DNA from: Bacteroidales bacterium
Lineage (GTDB): Bacteria > Bacteroidota > Bacteroidia > Bacteroidales > P3
DNA: 64,000 nt
Assembly: GCA_017962445.1 (NCBI GenBank)
Contig: JAGCVI010000030.1
Coordinates: 1 to 64,000, forward strand
Direction of reading: 5' to 3'
In this document: in pieces, positions 50,531-59,817 of the stretch
Layout: each line of letters begins with the position of its first letter
How positions within the stretch are numbered: the first letter of the stretch is position 1
Translations under genes and position numbers: made by a program
The notes under the pieces: generated by a model
Told to the model about the DNA's origin: nothing
Databases searched by the model: none
What the model saw: the letters and a program-made list of their open reading frames with translations, nothing else

Positions 50531-52215
50531 TTCAGCCTCAAATCCTGCCAGCGGTCTTTCAACTTGCCGCCGACGGTCATAAAGGGTTCTTGCAGTTTGC
50601 CTTGCAGGGCCGATTCCTTCTGAACGTTGAGGTCGACGCTGTTGAAAAGGTCGTGGTAGTCGATGTCACCCTTGCGGCCTTTGAGCTCTTTGAGTATGTA
50701 GTAGGTGAAGAATCCGTGGTGCTGCTCGTCGAAGGCGTAAGCTGTCTTGTCGAAGGCAGCTGCCGACATCACCACAACGTCGTTGCGGATTCTAAGTCCC
50801 TTGGCACGTTTGTCGCTGTGTTTCATGTTGACAATCATATCGCCGTTGCGGTCGTTGCCGTCGAACGAAGCGTCGAGGATTATTGTCACTGCGTTGTAAG
50901 GCACGCGGTTGAACCAGGAACAGAGGGTGTCGACACGCAGGCACTGACCCAGCAGTTTCTTGGTGTCCCTTCCCGACAGGCGTGATTCCACGTCAATTTC
51001 TTTCTTGCCCTTGAAGGCATGAATCTTCTTGTAATTGATGCCGGCGGGGGCAATGTAGGGGTTGTGCTCATAGTCGGTGAATCCATGTCCGGCAAAGTAA
51101 ATCACGAAGTTGCAGTCGCCTTTCTGGGCCTGGGCGATGTCCTTCATCCAGTTCACGCCCTCAACCTTGATGTCTTTTATCGTGGCATCCTCTATAATTT
51201 TCACATGACGCTGCGGTATGCCAAGCGTGCGAACGCAGTACTGTGTCATCACTTCGCCATCGTTGTAGGCGTAGGGGACATCGGGTAGGGGAGCCCCATA
51301 ACGTTCGTTGGCTAGTATAAGCACGTAGGTCTTCAGGTTGCTGTTCTCCTCGTTCTTCGGAATATTGTAGTCGATGAATTCGTCGTTTATCAGTTTCTCG
51401 TTCATGGCCACAATCTCCTCGTCGAAGGCACCATGGACAGTTATTTCCACACCGACATTGCGGTACTGCGATCCTGTCTCGCTGTAGCTTTGGGTCTCGT
51501 AGAAGTATTCGTTGTCAGTGCTTTTTAACATGTTGACGTTTCTCGAGAGATTGTCGCGCAAACCTTGTGCACGTAGAAAAGCCAGCTGGGCATTGGTGCT
51601 TATGCCCGACTCGCGTGACACAGAAATTCTTACCGATTCGCCGTTGTAGCGGGCAGCGATATACTTGAAATCGCCGTACTCTCCACCATAGTCGAGGTGT
51701 GTCACCTCTGTGATGTCGGTCGACGCTTTTATCTTAATAGTGACTTTTTTGCCACTCTTGAACGCGTCCTTTCCAAGTTCATCGACCATCATTCGCGTAA
51801 TCTCGCACACAGCCAGTGCGGCGTTCGACTCCTCGCACAGATACTTGCCGGCAGGGTAGTTGTCGGTGGTGCTCTCCAGATGGCGGCAGGTGTAGTCGAT
51901 GGAAATGCGGTAGTTGAGCTCTGCAAGTCCATCCTCGGTCACACCGCTCACCAGGTTGGCCTTGATGCCTACTTTCGATTCGTCGTAGAGCTTGCGGTTG
52001 TTAGGAAGGCTGAGCAGGTAGTTGTCCGACTTGGTACGCATTGCCTTCTCGCGTTTCTCGACGCTCTTCTGCAGTTGCTGCAGTATTATCTCCCGGTACT
52101 CGCTGTTAACCAGTGCCTCCGATAGCTGGGCACGCACAGGCTTCACCGTGGCCGTAAAGCATGCCAATGCTATAAATAGTAATGTAACTTTATGAAAATG
52201 TAATCTTTGCACCAT
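50527..52215 (-). CDS. secreted caspase-fold (C14-like) protein with Ser in place of the catalytic Cys
   Basis: 562 residues from the ATG at 52215 (nine codons into the longest frame), which gives a signal peptide ending VKPVRAQ. Residues ~25-280 form a beta-rich region with an OmpA-like stretch (ISTNAQLAFLRAQGLRD). Residues ~295-545 are a C14 caspase domain: YVLILANERYG, DVPYAYNDGEVM and the His motif NFVIYFAGHGF (His377). The Cys motif, normally LDAC[FY]SG, reads ILDASFDG, with Ser450 at the nucleophile position. The fold is probably kept while protease activity is lost or altered. A -7 box lies just upstream. Confidence 0.85.
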   Translation of the reverse strand: MVQRLHFHKVTLLFIALACFTATVKPVRAQLSEALVNSEYREIILQQLQKSVEKREKAMRTKSDNYLLSLPNNRKLYDESKVGIKANLVSGVTEDGLAELNYRISIDYTCRHLESTTDNYPAGKYLCEESNAALAVCEITRMMVDELGKDAFKSGKKVTIKIKASTDITEVTHLDYGGEYGDFKYIAARYNGESVRISVSRESGISTNAQLAFLRAQGLRDNLSRNVNMLKSTDNEYFYETQSYSETGSQYRNVGVEITVHGAFDEEIVAMNEKLINDEFIDYNIPKNEENSNLKTYVLILANERYGAPLPDVPYAYNDGEVMTQYCVRTLGIPQRHVKIIEDATIKDIKVEGVNWMKDIAQAQKGDCNFVIYFAGHGFTDYEHNPYIAPAGINYKKIHAFKGKKEIDVESRLSGRDTKKLLGQCLRVDTLCSWFNRVPYNAVTIILDASFDGNDRNGDMIVNMKHSDKRAKGLRIRNDVVVMSAAAFDKTAYAFDEQHHGFFTYYILKELKGRKGDIDYHDLFNSVDLNVQKESALQGKLQEPFMTVGGKLKDRWQDLRLK

Positions 52216-52238
52216 AATATTAATTATTGTTATAATGT

Positions 52239-52246
52239 GCAAAGAT
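52239..52246 (-). promoter_or_regulatory. -7 box of the caspase-fold gene
   Basis: Minus strand TATCTTTG matches TAnnTTTG, 23 bases upstream of the ATG and just beyond the RseC stop; no clear -33. Confidence 0.5.
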
Positions 52247-52257
52247 ATGAAAAAAAA

Positions 52258-52701
52258 TTATTTCTGCATAATCTCGTTTTCGTTGCCGGCTTTTGTCAAT
52301 CCAAAGGTGAATTTCCGTTGCAAGCGGTCGCGCAGGCGATAGAGTACAAGGAAATAAGTCGCTACCAGAGCAATGGGCACCAGTGCCGCCAACGCCTGTG
52401 ACTCTGTCAAAACTGACATTGTCACCAACGCTGCAACCAGTATTATTGCAGGTACTAAATATGCAAGCAGGACTGCACGCATGCCGAGTCCTTCGTCAAC
52501 GCTGACAATCACGTCGTCGCCGACGTTGTATTTGTTCCATTCGGGTGTCTCAACTTCAACTATCTTGTCGGCCTTGTCGACGAATGCGCATTTTTCATGT
52601 GCCTTGCAGCTGCTGCATGCCGACAACACATGCATCTCCACTTTAACAATGTCTGGGCTGACGGATATTACTTTGCCGTCGTGTGTGGCTATTTGTGACA
52701 T
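52258..52701 (-). CDS. RseC/SoxR-reducing system family protein
   Basis: 147 residues. The N-terminal part carries the RseC Cys pattern (SACSSCKAHEKCAF), followed by VGDDVIVSVDEGLGMRA and two transmembrane helices (LLAYLVPAIILVAALVTM; LVPIALVATYFLVLY). RseC proteins usually accompany the Rnf electron-transport genes and affect redox-sensor reduction. Here no rnf genes are in the window, although they may lie elsewhere. The gene is between the WG-repeat and caspase-fold genes on the same strand, 10 bases from the former. Confidence 0.88.
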   Translation of the reverse strand: MSQIATHDGKVISVSPDIVKVEMHVLSACSSCKAHEKCAFVDKADKIVEVETPEWNKYNVGDDVIVSVDEGLGMRAVLLAYLVPAIILVAALVTMSVLTESQALAALVPIALVATYFLVLYRLRDRLQRKFTFGLTKAGNENEIMQK

Positions 52702-52711
52702 GGTGTTGCGT

Positions 52712-54028
52712 TTATCGGTTGAGTGTTTTTGGGAATGTCTTGCAGTTCTTCACGCATTGTCCGTCGGGGTTGATTTTGTATACCTCGCCGTCATAGCCCA
52801 CCTCGGCACGTCCCCATTCAAAGAATGAAGCTGCCTCGAAAATAAACGGTATCACGGTTTTGCCTTCGCGGTCTATGTAGCCCCACATGCCGTCTTTCTT
52901 CACGGGGATAAGTCCTTCGGTGCAGTGCTGGGCCGACTGGTACTGTATGGGAATCACGATTCGTCCTTTCGAGTCGACAAACCCGAACTTGCCATCCTTT
53001 TCGACCATGAACACGCCTTCGGAAAACATATATTCCATCGAACGGTAACCGCTATTGTCGTATTCAATGGGCAGGATTGTTTTGCCTTTGCGATTGATAA
53101 TGCCGTACTTGCCGTCTTTCTCAACCCATGAGTACCCTTCGTTGAAGCCGCTGACATTGTTGTACATGCCGAAGCGCTCCTTGCCTTTCTGGTCGAGGAA
53201 TGTTATCTTGTCGCCTTTTTGCACTACATAAAAACCTTCGCTATAGCTTATTATCTGGTCGTAGATGTATGGAGTGAGTCTCTTGAAACGCTTGTCGAAC
53301 ATAGCAGCGCGGCTTTCGCCCCTGTCGACTGCAAAGAAGTTGCCCTCATGCATTGACGATATCTCGAGGAAGCGCATAGGAAGCATCTCTTTCCCTTTGT
53401 GGTCGATGACGCCGAAACGGTCGTACTGTTTCACCACGGCATAGCCTTCCTGGAAGGGGTAGGCGTATTCGTAGATTGCGGGAATGACGAGTTTGTTGTT
53501 CATGTCGATGAATCCGTATGCACACGAAAAACTGTCGAAGTCTATTATGACCACTGCGAGGCCTTCGCTGAAACCTGAGGCTGTGCGATATTGCGGTTTT
53601 ATGACAGTGGCGCCTGTAGTGTCGAGAAAACCGTACAATTCACCTTCGCGTACCCTTATCATGCCGTCAGTGGGATAGTTCACCTCGTTGTACTGCACAG
53701 GAACGATTATGCGGCCGTCGCGGTCAATCATGCCGCAACGCTCGTAGTCGTTGTATACAATGCAGTATTCGCCATGGAATTTGTCGACAAACTTGTAGGT
53801 GGGCTCGACTATGACTGTGCCGTCCTCGCGCTTGAAACCGAAAAGTCCGTCGCGTTCCGTGGTCTGAATGCCGTCGATGAAATAAAGCTCGCATCCGCAC
53901 GACTCGTCGTCGACAACAACGACTTTCTCGCCGTCGCCTTTCTTGTCCTTGCCTTGCTGGGCCATGCAATCGGGCACTGTCGCTGCAAGCAACAGAAGTA
54001 TTGTTAGATGTGGTATGACAGTTTTCAT
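52712..54028 (-). CDS. secreted WG-repeat protein
   Basis: 438 residues from the in-frame ATG at 54028; the 19-residue upstream extension has no signal character. A signal peptide ends near DCMAQQ. About ten WG repeats follow (GMIDRDGRIIVPVQYNEV; GFVDSKGRIVIPIQYQSA; GYIDREGKTVIPFIFEAA), each ~40-45 residues, filling residues ~50-430. WG repeats form beta-rich solenoids used for binding, and the ligands are unknown. It lies directly behind the Bat operon (98 bases) on the same strand and may be cotranscribed. Confidence 0.88.
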   Translation of the reverse strand: MKTVIPHLTILLLLAATVPDCMAQQGKDKKGDGEKVVVVDDESCGCELYFIDGIQTTERDGLFGFKREDGTVIVEPTYKFVDKFHGEYCIVYNDYERCGMIDRDGRIIVPVQYNEVNYPTDGMIRVREGELYGFLDTTGATVIKPQYRTASGFSEGLAVVIIDFDSFSCAYGFIDMNNKLVIPAIYEYAYPFQEGYAVVKQYDRFGVIDHKGKEMLPMRFLEISSMHEGNFFAVDRGESRAAMFDKRFKRLTPYIYDQIISYSEGFYVVQKGDKITFLDQKGKERFGMYNNVSGFNEGYSWVEKDGKYGIINRKGKTILPIEYDNSGYRSMEYMFSEGVFMVEKDGKFGFVDSKGRIVIPIQYQSAQHCTEGLIPVKKDGMWGYIDREGKTVIPFIFEAASFFEWGRAEVGYDGEVYKINPDGQCVKNCKTFPKTLNR

Positions 54029-54126
54029 TATATAGTAGGGCTTATGTTTTACTATTATTAATTGTGTAATGTCCTTTATCTCCACTAACTCCTCTCAAAA
54101 CCTCTCAAAAACTCCCCGTCAATAAA

Positions 54127-56772
54127 TCATATTCTCTCGGCACCGCCTTGCATCCATCCGTCTTTGCCGTCGGAGAGTTCCACCTGCCACCATTCATCTT
54201 TTGTCTCCTTGACGGTGACTTTCGTCCCTTCGTGGATGATGAACTTGTCCAAACTCTTGCTGTCAGGCGAACTTTTCACGACGACCATAGGCGACGTAAT
54301 GATGGCTTCTGTTTTTGATGTCGCTTTTCGAGCCGAAAATGTTGCGTTGAGTGCCGAAAAAATTACAATCAGTATCATCGCGGCACTAGTAATGAACATG
54401 GCTTTCCTTGTGCGGTAATTCTTGGCAATGAAGAAAATACATGCTACAATTGACAGAAGAAAGACGCTTATGATGGTCATTGTGCGCCATCCTCGGGCTG
54501 AGAACATGCTAAGTGTGGAATTGTACAGTCTTGCAAGCATGGCAGGCTTGGTTTCCTCGATATTGTCGGTTGTCTTGCTGCGTGCAAGAGCAAGGTTGTC
54601 TTCGATTTCCTTGTTCGACGGTGAGAGTTGCAGTGCGCGCTCGTAGTTCAGTATACAGAGTCCCATGTTCTCAAGTCTGTAGTATGTGTTGCCAAGGTTG
54701 TAGTAGAGCTCCCAGCTTTCGCTGCCGCCGTCGATTATTGCCTGATAGTTTTGTGCTGCCTGGGCGTAGTTGCCTGTGTCGTAGGCGGCGTTGGCTTGCT
54801 CGAACAGCTGCATGTGGTCGTCGTTGGAGGCCATTGCACCAGTGGAGAAAAACAGGGTTGCAAGCAGCAGGATTACAGGCACTGCTGTCTTCCGGCGCGA
54901 GCCCGACACTTTGATGGCTCCGATATGCATTATGGTTTGCATCGCTTCATCGTAGATAGATTGTTTTATTGTGCTGCTGTCGCCAGGGGCGAAACGTGCG
55001 AAGTCGACATCGGCCAGTGTCTTCATGATACGTTGTTGCAACGCCTCGTCGACATTCCTCTCGTTGAGATGGCGGCTGATGGTCTCTGACGACAGGAGCG
55101 ACTGCTGGATGTTGAATTTGTCTGCTATGCCGCCCCAGAGGGCTTTGTATATCTCCTCGTAGAACTGGCTGTCGTTGCCACTGCGCAGATGGCGTTCGGC
55201 ATTGCGGAGCCGCTTCTTGGCGAGCTTGGTGGCGCGTTGCAGACGCATGCTCTCCTCGTCGCCGGCTATGCTTTGCTGACGGCGTGCGTACACCACAACG
55301 CAGGTGGCGATGGCAATGGGTGCGAGCAGCAGAATCCAAAACAGTGTTCCAGCCTTGCTGTCGCTGCCTTTGTCGTGCAACTTGGTCGTTTGCTTGATGT
55401 GGTGTATGTCGCTGTTGAGTTCTTTTACATCGCTCTGTGTTGTTCCGGTTGAATTGGGCGAGCCTTTGGCCACCGACAGTTTTACAGCGTCGCAGTGACG
55501 TGTCACATACTTGCCTGTCAAGGGGTCGAAATAGACATAGTCCAAAGCTGGAATCTCGTATTCGCCTTCTGTCTGCGGTGTGACGACCCATTCAAACGTG
55601 CGGCTGCCCGAGAGGCCGTTGTCGCCTTTGGTTATTTTGTCGATGATGCGAGGCTCATAGGCTTGAAGCCCTTGCGGGAAATCGATTTGCGGAGCCTCAA
55701 GCAGGCTCAGGTTGCCGCGTCCGCTGACGGTCACGCTGTAAGTCAGGGCGTCGTTGGCACGGAGTTCCGTCATGTCGCAGTTGCTGCTGACCTCGAAACT
55801 GCCAACTCCGCCGGCAAAGCCTTCTGGCGCTTCAGGCAGGGGCTTGACATTGACGCTAAGACTGTTGCTTGTCAGTGAGCGCACGACGGCCTGCTGCTGA
55901 GGAATGGAGAAAAAGGGATCGTCAATGAAAAAGTCAAGTATGGTGCCGGTGCGTTGACGTTGCATAGTGGTTTGGACTATGGCCACCACGTCGGTTTTGA
56001 GCGGCTCGATGGTCAGTTTTCCTTTCTCCTGTGCGTATATTGCGCCGCGGCGTATCTCAGCGACATGATATTGCCTGCCGTTGTAGGTCTCTGAGTATTG
56101 TTTCACCTCAGTCTTGCCTTCGCTCAGGTCCTCGCTCCAGAAGCCTTTGATGCGTGGAAGCTTGTCGATTTGGAACTGGGTGATGGGTACTTGGGTGTAT
56201 ATCTTATATACTATGATGGCCTCCTCGCCTTGATAAAGGTTCGATTTGTTGATAGAGGCACGGGCGAAGAGGGTGTTGTTGTCGAGGGTGGTGGTTTGCT
56301 GTTGTTGCTGCTGATGTTGCTGTTGCTGTCGGTTCGACGAGCCCCATCCGTATCGGCCATAGCCCTGCTGTTGGTTGGCGTTGGGGTCGGCCTTGTCAAT
56401 CTTGATGGTGAACGGTTTGCTGCTCACTGTCTTGTTGCCTACGGTACAACTGGCAGCACCCACCTGTGCGGTGCCTTCCTTGTCTGCACGTACCTGAATT
56501 GTAAAAGTGTATGATTCGGAATTGGTTACTTTACCGTTGATATTGCTTATCGAGCTGCTGTAGCCTTGGCTTGGGCCGCCCATAAAGGTGAGGTTTGAGA
56601 GGCTTGGCATCTTGAAATTCGAAGCCCTGGCATTGACCTCAAAAGTGATTTGAAACATCTGTCCTGCAGATGCCGACTGGCGGCATTTCACATTCATCAC
56701 AGCATCCTGTGCCATTGCCGATACAGGCAACAGCATAATGCAGAATAACAATATTTTCAGTATCTTGTTCAT
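54127..56772 (-). CDS. batD: BatD-BatE fusion (oxygen tolerance protein)
   Basis: 881 residues from the ATG at 56772 (another lies five codons earlier). A signal peptide (LFCIMLLPVSAMAQ) is followed by BatD beta-sandwich domains (VKCRQSASAGQMFQITFEV; LPRIKGFWSEDL; DALTYSVTVSGRGNL), a Gln-rich linker near residue 145, and a membrane helix near 495. A second half opens with a signal-like helix (VPVILLLATLFFSTGAMA), then TPR units (YDTGNYAQAAQNYQAII; WELYYNLGNTYYRLEN), two membrane helices and an SH3-like end (VVVKSSPDSKSLDKFIIHEG). That second half is BatE, normally a separate gene. Bat proteins form an envelope complex linked to stress and oxygen tolerance. Confidence 0.88.
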   Translation of the reverse strand: MNKILKILLFCIMLLPVSAMAQDAVMNVKCRQSASAGQMFQITFEVNARASNFKMPSLSNLTFMGGPSQGYSSSISNINGKVTNSESYTFTIQVRADKEGTAQVGAASCTVGNKTVSSKPFTIKIDKADPNANQQQGYGRYGWGSSNRQQQQHQQQQQQTTTLDNNTLFARASINKSNLYQGEEAIIVYKIYTQVPITQFQIDKLPRIKGFWSEDLSEGKTEVKQYSETYNGRQYHVAEIRRGAIYAQEKGKLTIEPLKTDVVAIVQTTMQRQRTGTILDFFIDDPFFSIPQQQAVVRSLTSNSLSVNVKPLPEAPEGFAGGVGSFEVSSNCDMTELRANDALTYSVTVSGRGNLSLLEAPQIDFPQGLQAYEPRIIDKITKGDNGLSGSRTFEWVVTPQTEGEYEIPALDYVYFDPLTGKYVTRHCDAVKLSVAKGSPNSTGTTQSDVKELNSDIHHIKQTTKLHDKGSDSKAGTLFWILLLAPIAIATCVVVYARRQQSIAGDEESMRLQRATKLAKKRLRNAERHLRSGNDSQFYEEIYKALWGGIADKFNIQQSLLSSETISRHLNERNVDEALQQRIMKTLADVDFARFAPGDSSTIKQSIYDEAMQTIMHIGAIKVSGSRRKTAVPVILLLATLFFSTGAMASNDDHMQLFEQANAAYDTGNYAQAAQNYQAIIDGGSESWELYYNLGNTYYRLENMGLCILNYERALQLSPSNKEIEDNLALARSKTTDNIEETKPAMLARLYNSTLSMFSARGWRTMTIISVFLLSIVACIFFIAKNYRTRKAMFITSAAMILIVIFSALNATFSARKATSKTEAIITSPMVVVKSSPDSKSLDKFIIHEGTKVTVKETKDEWWQVELSDGKDGWMQGGAERI

Positions 56773-56821
56773 GATATCAACTTTCAATTCTATTCACAGA
56801 TCGCAGACAATAGCTTACATA

Positions 56822-57748
56822 TTACCAGTCTTTCTCTATCCTCACAGGAACGCCTTTGCCTTCGTCTTTGCTTTTCTTCATACGCACTTCGCGCATGGTT
56901 TTCTGTTCGTTGTTCTTTGCAGCGTTAAGCATCTGTTCGGCTTCGCGTTGGCGTTGCTCTTTCTTCTTTTGGTCTTGTTTGTCTTTGTTTTGCTGGTCCT
57001 TATTCTGTTGGTCCTTATTCTGTTTTTGGTCCTTGTTCTGCTGATCTTTATTCTGTTTTTGGTCTTTGTTTTGCTGATCTTTGTTCTGCTGGTCTTTGTT
57101 TTGTTGGTTCTGTTGGTCCTGTTGTTTTTGCTTGTCCTGCTGGTCTTTGTTCTGACCGCCTTGCTGGTTCTGCTGCGGCTCGGGGCGCAGCAGTTTCTTT
57201 GCCAGAGTCAGGTTGCTTTTTGCATTGCGGTTCTTGCTGTCTAAACGCAAAGCCGATTTGTATTGTTCAATGGCAGCCACAAGGTCTTCTTTGTCGTACC
57301 TGTTCGAGTCGCGTTCAATAAGGAATTTGCGCAGGTAGATGTTGCCCATGTTGTAATGTGCCTTCACGCGCTGTTCTATTGTCGAAGAGGCGTTGTCGCA
57401 CACCTTGTTATAGAATTCCAGGGCTTTGTCAGTAGAGTCAATTTTGTTGTATGCGTATGAGGTGTTGAAGAGAGCTATTGTATAATTGCTGTCGTATTCA
57501 AGCGCTTTCTTGAACTTTTCAATGGCTTCTTTGTAGTTGCCCTCTTTCAGTTGCTTCACGCCTTCGCGTGTGGCTTTGTGCCGTTTCTTTTCGGTTTCAC
57601 GTTTCAAATCGTATGGATAAGTCTGTGTCTCCCTGTTGTACCTGTCTAAAGCAGTCTCGGCATTGTTTTCGTTGTTCTGGCAGTATGCCGACGGAACAAT
57701 GGCAGAGAGCAGCAGTGCCGTGCATATTATGGTTAGAATGTTTTTCAT
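56822..57748 (-). CDS. batC: BatC, TPR protein with Gln/Lys/Asp-rich tail
   Basis: 308 residues. A signal peptide is followed by TPR motifs (~60-190; NYKEAIEKFKKALEYDSNYT, ALFNTSYAYNKIDSTDKAL). Residues ~200-265 are a low-complexity array of QNKDQ units, then a charged C-terminus. BatC is the scaffold of the Bat complex. The start overlaps the batB stop by 4 bases and the stop lies 50 bases before batD. The low-complexity repeats could vary in number between strains. Confidence 0.9.
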   Translation of the reverse strand: MKNILTIICTALLLSAIVPSAYCQNNENNAETALDRYNRETQTYPYDLKRETEKKRHKATREGVKQLKEGNYKEAIEKFKKALEYDSNYTIALFNTSYAYNKIDSTDKALEFYNKVCDNASSTIEQRVKAHYNMGNIYLRKFLIERDSNRYDKEDLVAAIEQYKSALRLDSKNRNAKSNLTLAKKLLRPEPQQNQQGGQNKDQQDKQKQQDQQNQQNKDQQNKDQQNKDQKQNKDQQNKDQKQNKDQQNKDQQNKDKQDQKKKEQRQREAEQMLNAAKNNEQKTMREVRMKKSKDEGKGVPVRIEKDW

Positions 57749-58818
57749 TTGGATTTCCTCCGTATCATTTTGTTCAGGTTGATGCGCGGATTGCGACGCT
57801 CGAAAATGAACACTTCAAGCAGCAGGCATACTATGGCTGCCGCAAGTGGATATTGATATTCAGAATTGCGTGTGGAGAACATGGCGTTGCCGAACTTCTG
57901 CTTTTCCAGAGTTGAAAGCTGCTTTATGATGCTTTCGGTGGCTGACTTGACATTGTCGGCGTGGACGTAGATGCCGTTTCCGGCGTTTGCCACGTCGGTG
58001 AGCATCTGTTCGTTCAGACGTGTCGTAACCACATGGCCCTCATTGTCTTTGCGCGGACCGATTTTGTTGCCTTTTTGGTCGTATACCGGTATCTGGCTGC
58101 CGTTGCTTGAGCCGATACCCACGGCGCAGACCATCACACCCTGTTCGGCAGCCTTCGATGCTGCTTTTCTGGCATCGTCTTCATGGTTCTCGCCGTCGCT
58201 GATTATGACTATGGCGCGGCTGCGGTTAGGCTCCCATTCGGGCTCTTTTTTATTGCCCTTGTTGCCGTAACCGAGGGTGGACATGCCTTTCTCTATGGCA
58301 TCACCGATGGCGGTACCCTGCAGGCTGACCATCTCTGTGCCAATCTGGTCGAGGAACATTTTTGTCACGCCGTAGTCGTTGGTCAGAGGCATTTCGACGT
58401 AGGCTTTCCCGGCGAAGACTACCAGCGATATGCGGTCGCCGCCAAGCTGGTTCATCAACTCCTTGACCATCATTTTAGCCCGCTCCATGCGGTTGGGCGA
58501 CATGTCTTCGGCAAGCATGCTGTTCGACACATCGATGCAGACGGCCATATCGATACCGCTGCGTTCTCCCTCGGCGCTGTTACTTTCGCCAAGCGGGTTG
58601 GCAAGAGCAATTATCAGGAATGCCAGTGCGAGGCATATAAGTGTCAGCTTCAGTGCGGGGCGACGGCGCGACAGGTCGGGCTGCAGCCTTGGAATCATTC
58701 TTTTCTCGGCAAAGGCCGTCATCCTTTTGCGTCTCAGCCTTTGGCGCAGTATGAACAGGGCGACAATCAGCGGTATCACCCCGAGCATCCATAATATTTT
58801 TATATGTTCGAAATGCAT
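57745..58818 (-). CDS. batB: BatB, VWA-domain membrane protein
   Basis: 357 residues. Two N-terminal membrane helices (ILWMLGVIPLIVALFIL; LKLTLICLALAFLIIALA) precede a von Willebrand A domain with the MIDAS motif DVSNSM near residue 95, plus T and D ligands in the LTNDYG and SDGENHEDD regions. A C-terminal helix (YPLAAAIVCLLLEVFIFE) follows. It overlaps batC by 4 bases and follows batA by 15 bases, in the standard Bat order. It probably binds partner proteins via the metal site. Confidence 0.92.
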   Translation of the reverse strand: MHFEHIKILWMLGVIPLIVALFILRQRLRRKRMTAFAEKRMIPRLQPDLSRRRPALKLTLICLALAFLIIALANPLGESNSAEGERSGIDMAVCIDVSNSMLAEDMSPNRMERAKMMVKELMNQLGGDRISLVVFAGKAYVEMPLTNDYGVTKMFLDQIGTEMVSLQGTAIGDAIEKGMSTLGYGNKGNKKEPEWEPNRSRAIVIISDGENHEDDARKAASKAAEQGVMVCAVGIGSSNGSQIPVYDQKGNKIGPRKDNEGHVVTTRLNEQMLTDVANAGNGIYVHADNVKSATESIIKQLSTLEKQKFGNAMFSTRNSEYQYPLAAAIVCLLLEVFIFERRNPRINLNKMIRRKSK

Positions 58819-58833
58819 TTTACTTTCTTTAAA

Positions 58834-59817
58834 TCAACTTGTTTTCACCGTGAGAGAAAGCATCATCTCAATAGCCAACGCAATAAGTGCAATAATCAAG
58901 AGCGGCTTGTGCTCGTCTTTGTTTTGGCGGTATTGTGTCACGTCGATGCGTGTCTTCTCGGCTTTGTCTATGTCGTCAAAAATCTCTTTCAGGGCGCTTT
59001 CGTTGGTCGCACGGTAGTATTTGCCGCCGTCGGTGCTTTCTGCCATATGGGTCAGCAACTCTTCGTCAAGGTCGGCCCGGGCAAAGAATGGCATGCCTCG
59101 GTCGTCGTGATAAAGGACGTCTCCTCGTTTTCCGACGCCAATGGTGTACAGACGGATACCGTATTTGGCAGCCAGTTCGGCTGCTGTCTCAGGGTCGATG
59201 GCACCGCGGTTGTTAACGCCGTCGGTGAGCAGTATGATGACTTTGCTTATGGCCTCGCTTTCCTTGATGCGGTTGATGGCCGTGGCCAGTCCGTCGCCGA
59301 TGGCGGTGCCGTCCTCGATTATGCCGGTCTTCATGTCGTCGAGCTGGCGTTTCAGCACGTCATGGTCTATGGTCAAGGGTGTCTGGGTGAAGGCCTCGCC
59401 GGCAAACTCAACAAGTGCGATACGGTCGGTTTTGCGTCCGTCGATGAAGTCATGTGCCACATTCTTTGCGGCTTCAAGACGGTTCGGCTTGAAATCCTCG
59501 CCCTTCATGCTGCCCGATACATCGACAGCGAGAACGATGTCGATTCCCTCGATTTCCATCTCCTCGAGACTCATCCTGCTCTGCGGACGTGCCAGGGCGA
59601 CAATCAGCAGCGACAGGGCTATGCAACGGAAGGCTATCCTTGAATGGTAAAGCCATTTGCGGACCGAGCCGCCTTTGCCGAACATATTGGCCGAAGGCAG
59701 ATGGACAGGTGCTTTCATACGTTTCTGACGTATTATGTACCACACCACTGTCAGCGGAACCAGAGCGAGCAGCAAGAGCAGCCAGGGATGTACAAAAGTG
59801 ATTTCCTTCAGCATCAT
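58834..59817 (-). CDS. batA: BatA, VWA-domain membrane protein
   Basis: 327 residues. N-terminal helices (WLLLLLALVPLTVVWYII; FRCIALSLLIVALARPQ), a VWA domain with MIDAS DVSGSMKGEDF near residue 91, LTDGVNNRG and a C-terminal helix (LLIIALIALAIEMMLSL). A paralogue of BatB. It overlaps the preceding gene by 4 bases (59814-59817), supporting coupled translation within the operon. Confidence 0.92.
   Translation of the reverse strand: MMLKEITFVHPWLLLLLALVPLTVVWYIIRQKRMKAPVHLPSANMFGKGGSVRKWLYHSRIAFRCIALSLLIVALARPQSRMSLEEMEIEGIDIVLAVDVSGSMKGEDFKPNRLEAAKNVAHDFIDGRKTDRIALVEFAGEAFTQTPLTIDHDVLKRQLDDMKTGIIEDGTAIGDGLATAINRIKESEAISKVIILLTDGVNNRGAIDPETAAELAAKYGIRLYTIGVGKRGDVLYHDDRGMPFFARADLDEELLTHMAESTDGGKYYRATNESALKEIFDDIDKAEKTRIDVTQYRQNKDEHKPLLIIALIALAIEMMLSLTVKTS

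Noticed and set aside
56738..57244. Leu/Val-rich plus-strand frame that looks like a multi-pass membrane protein
   Set aside because: It is the antisense of the QNKDQ repeats and neighbouring parts of batC.
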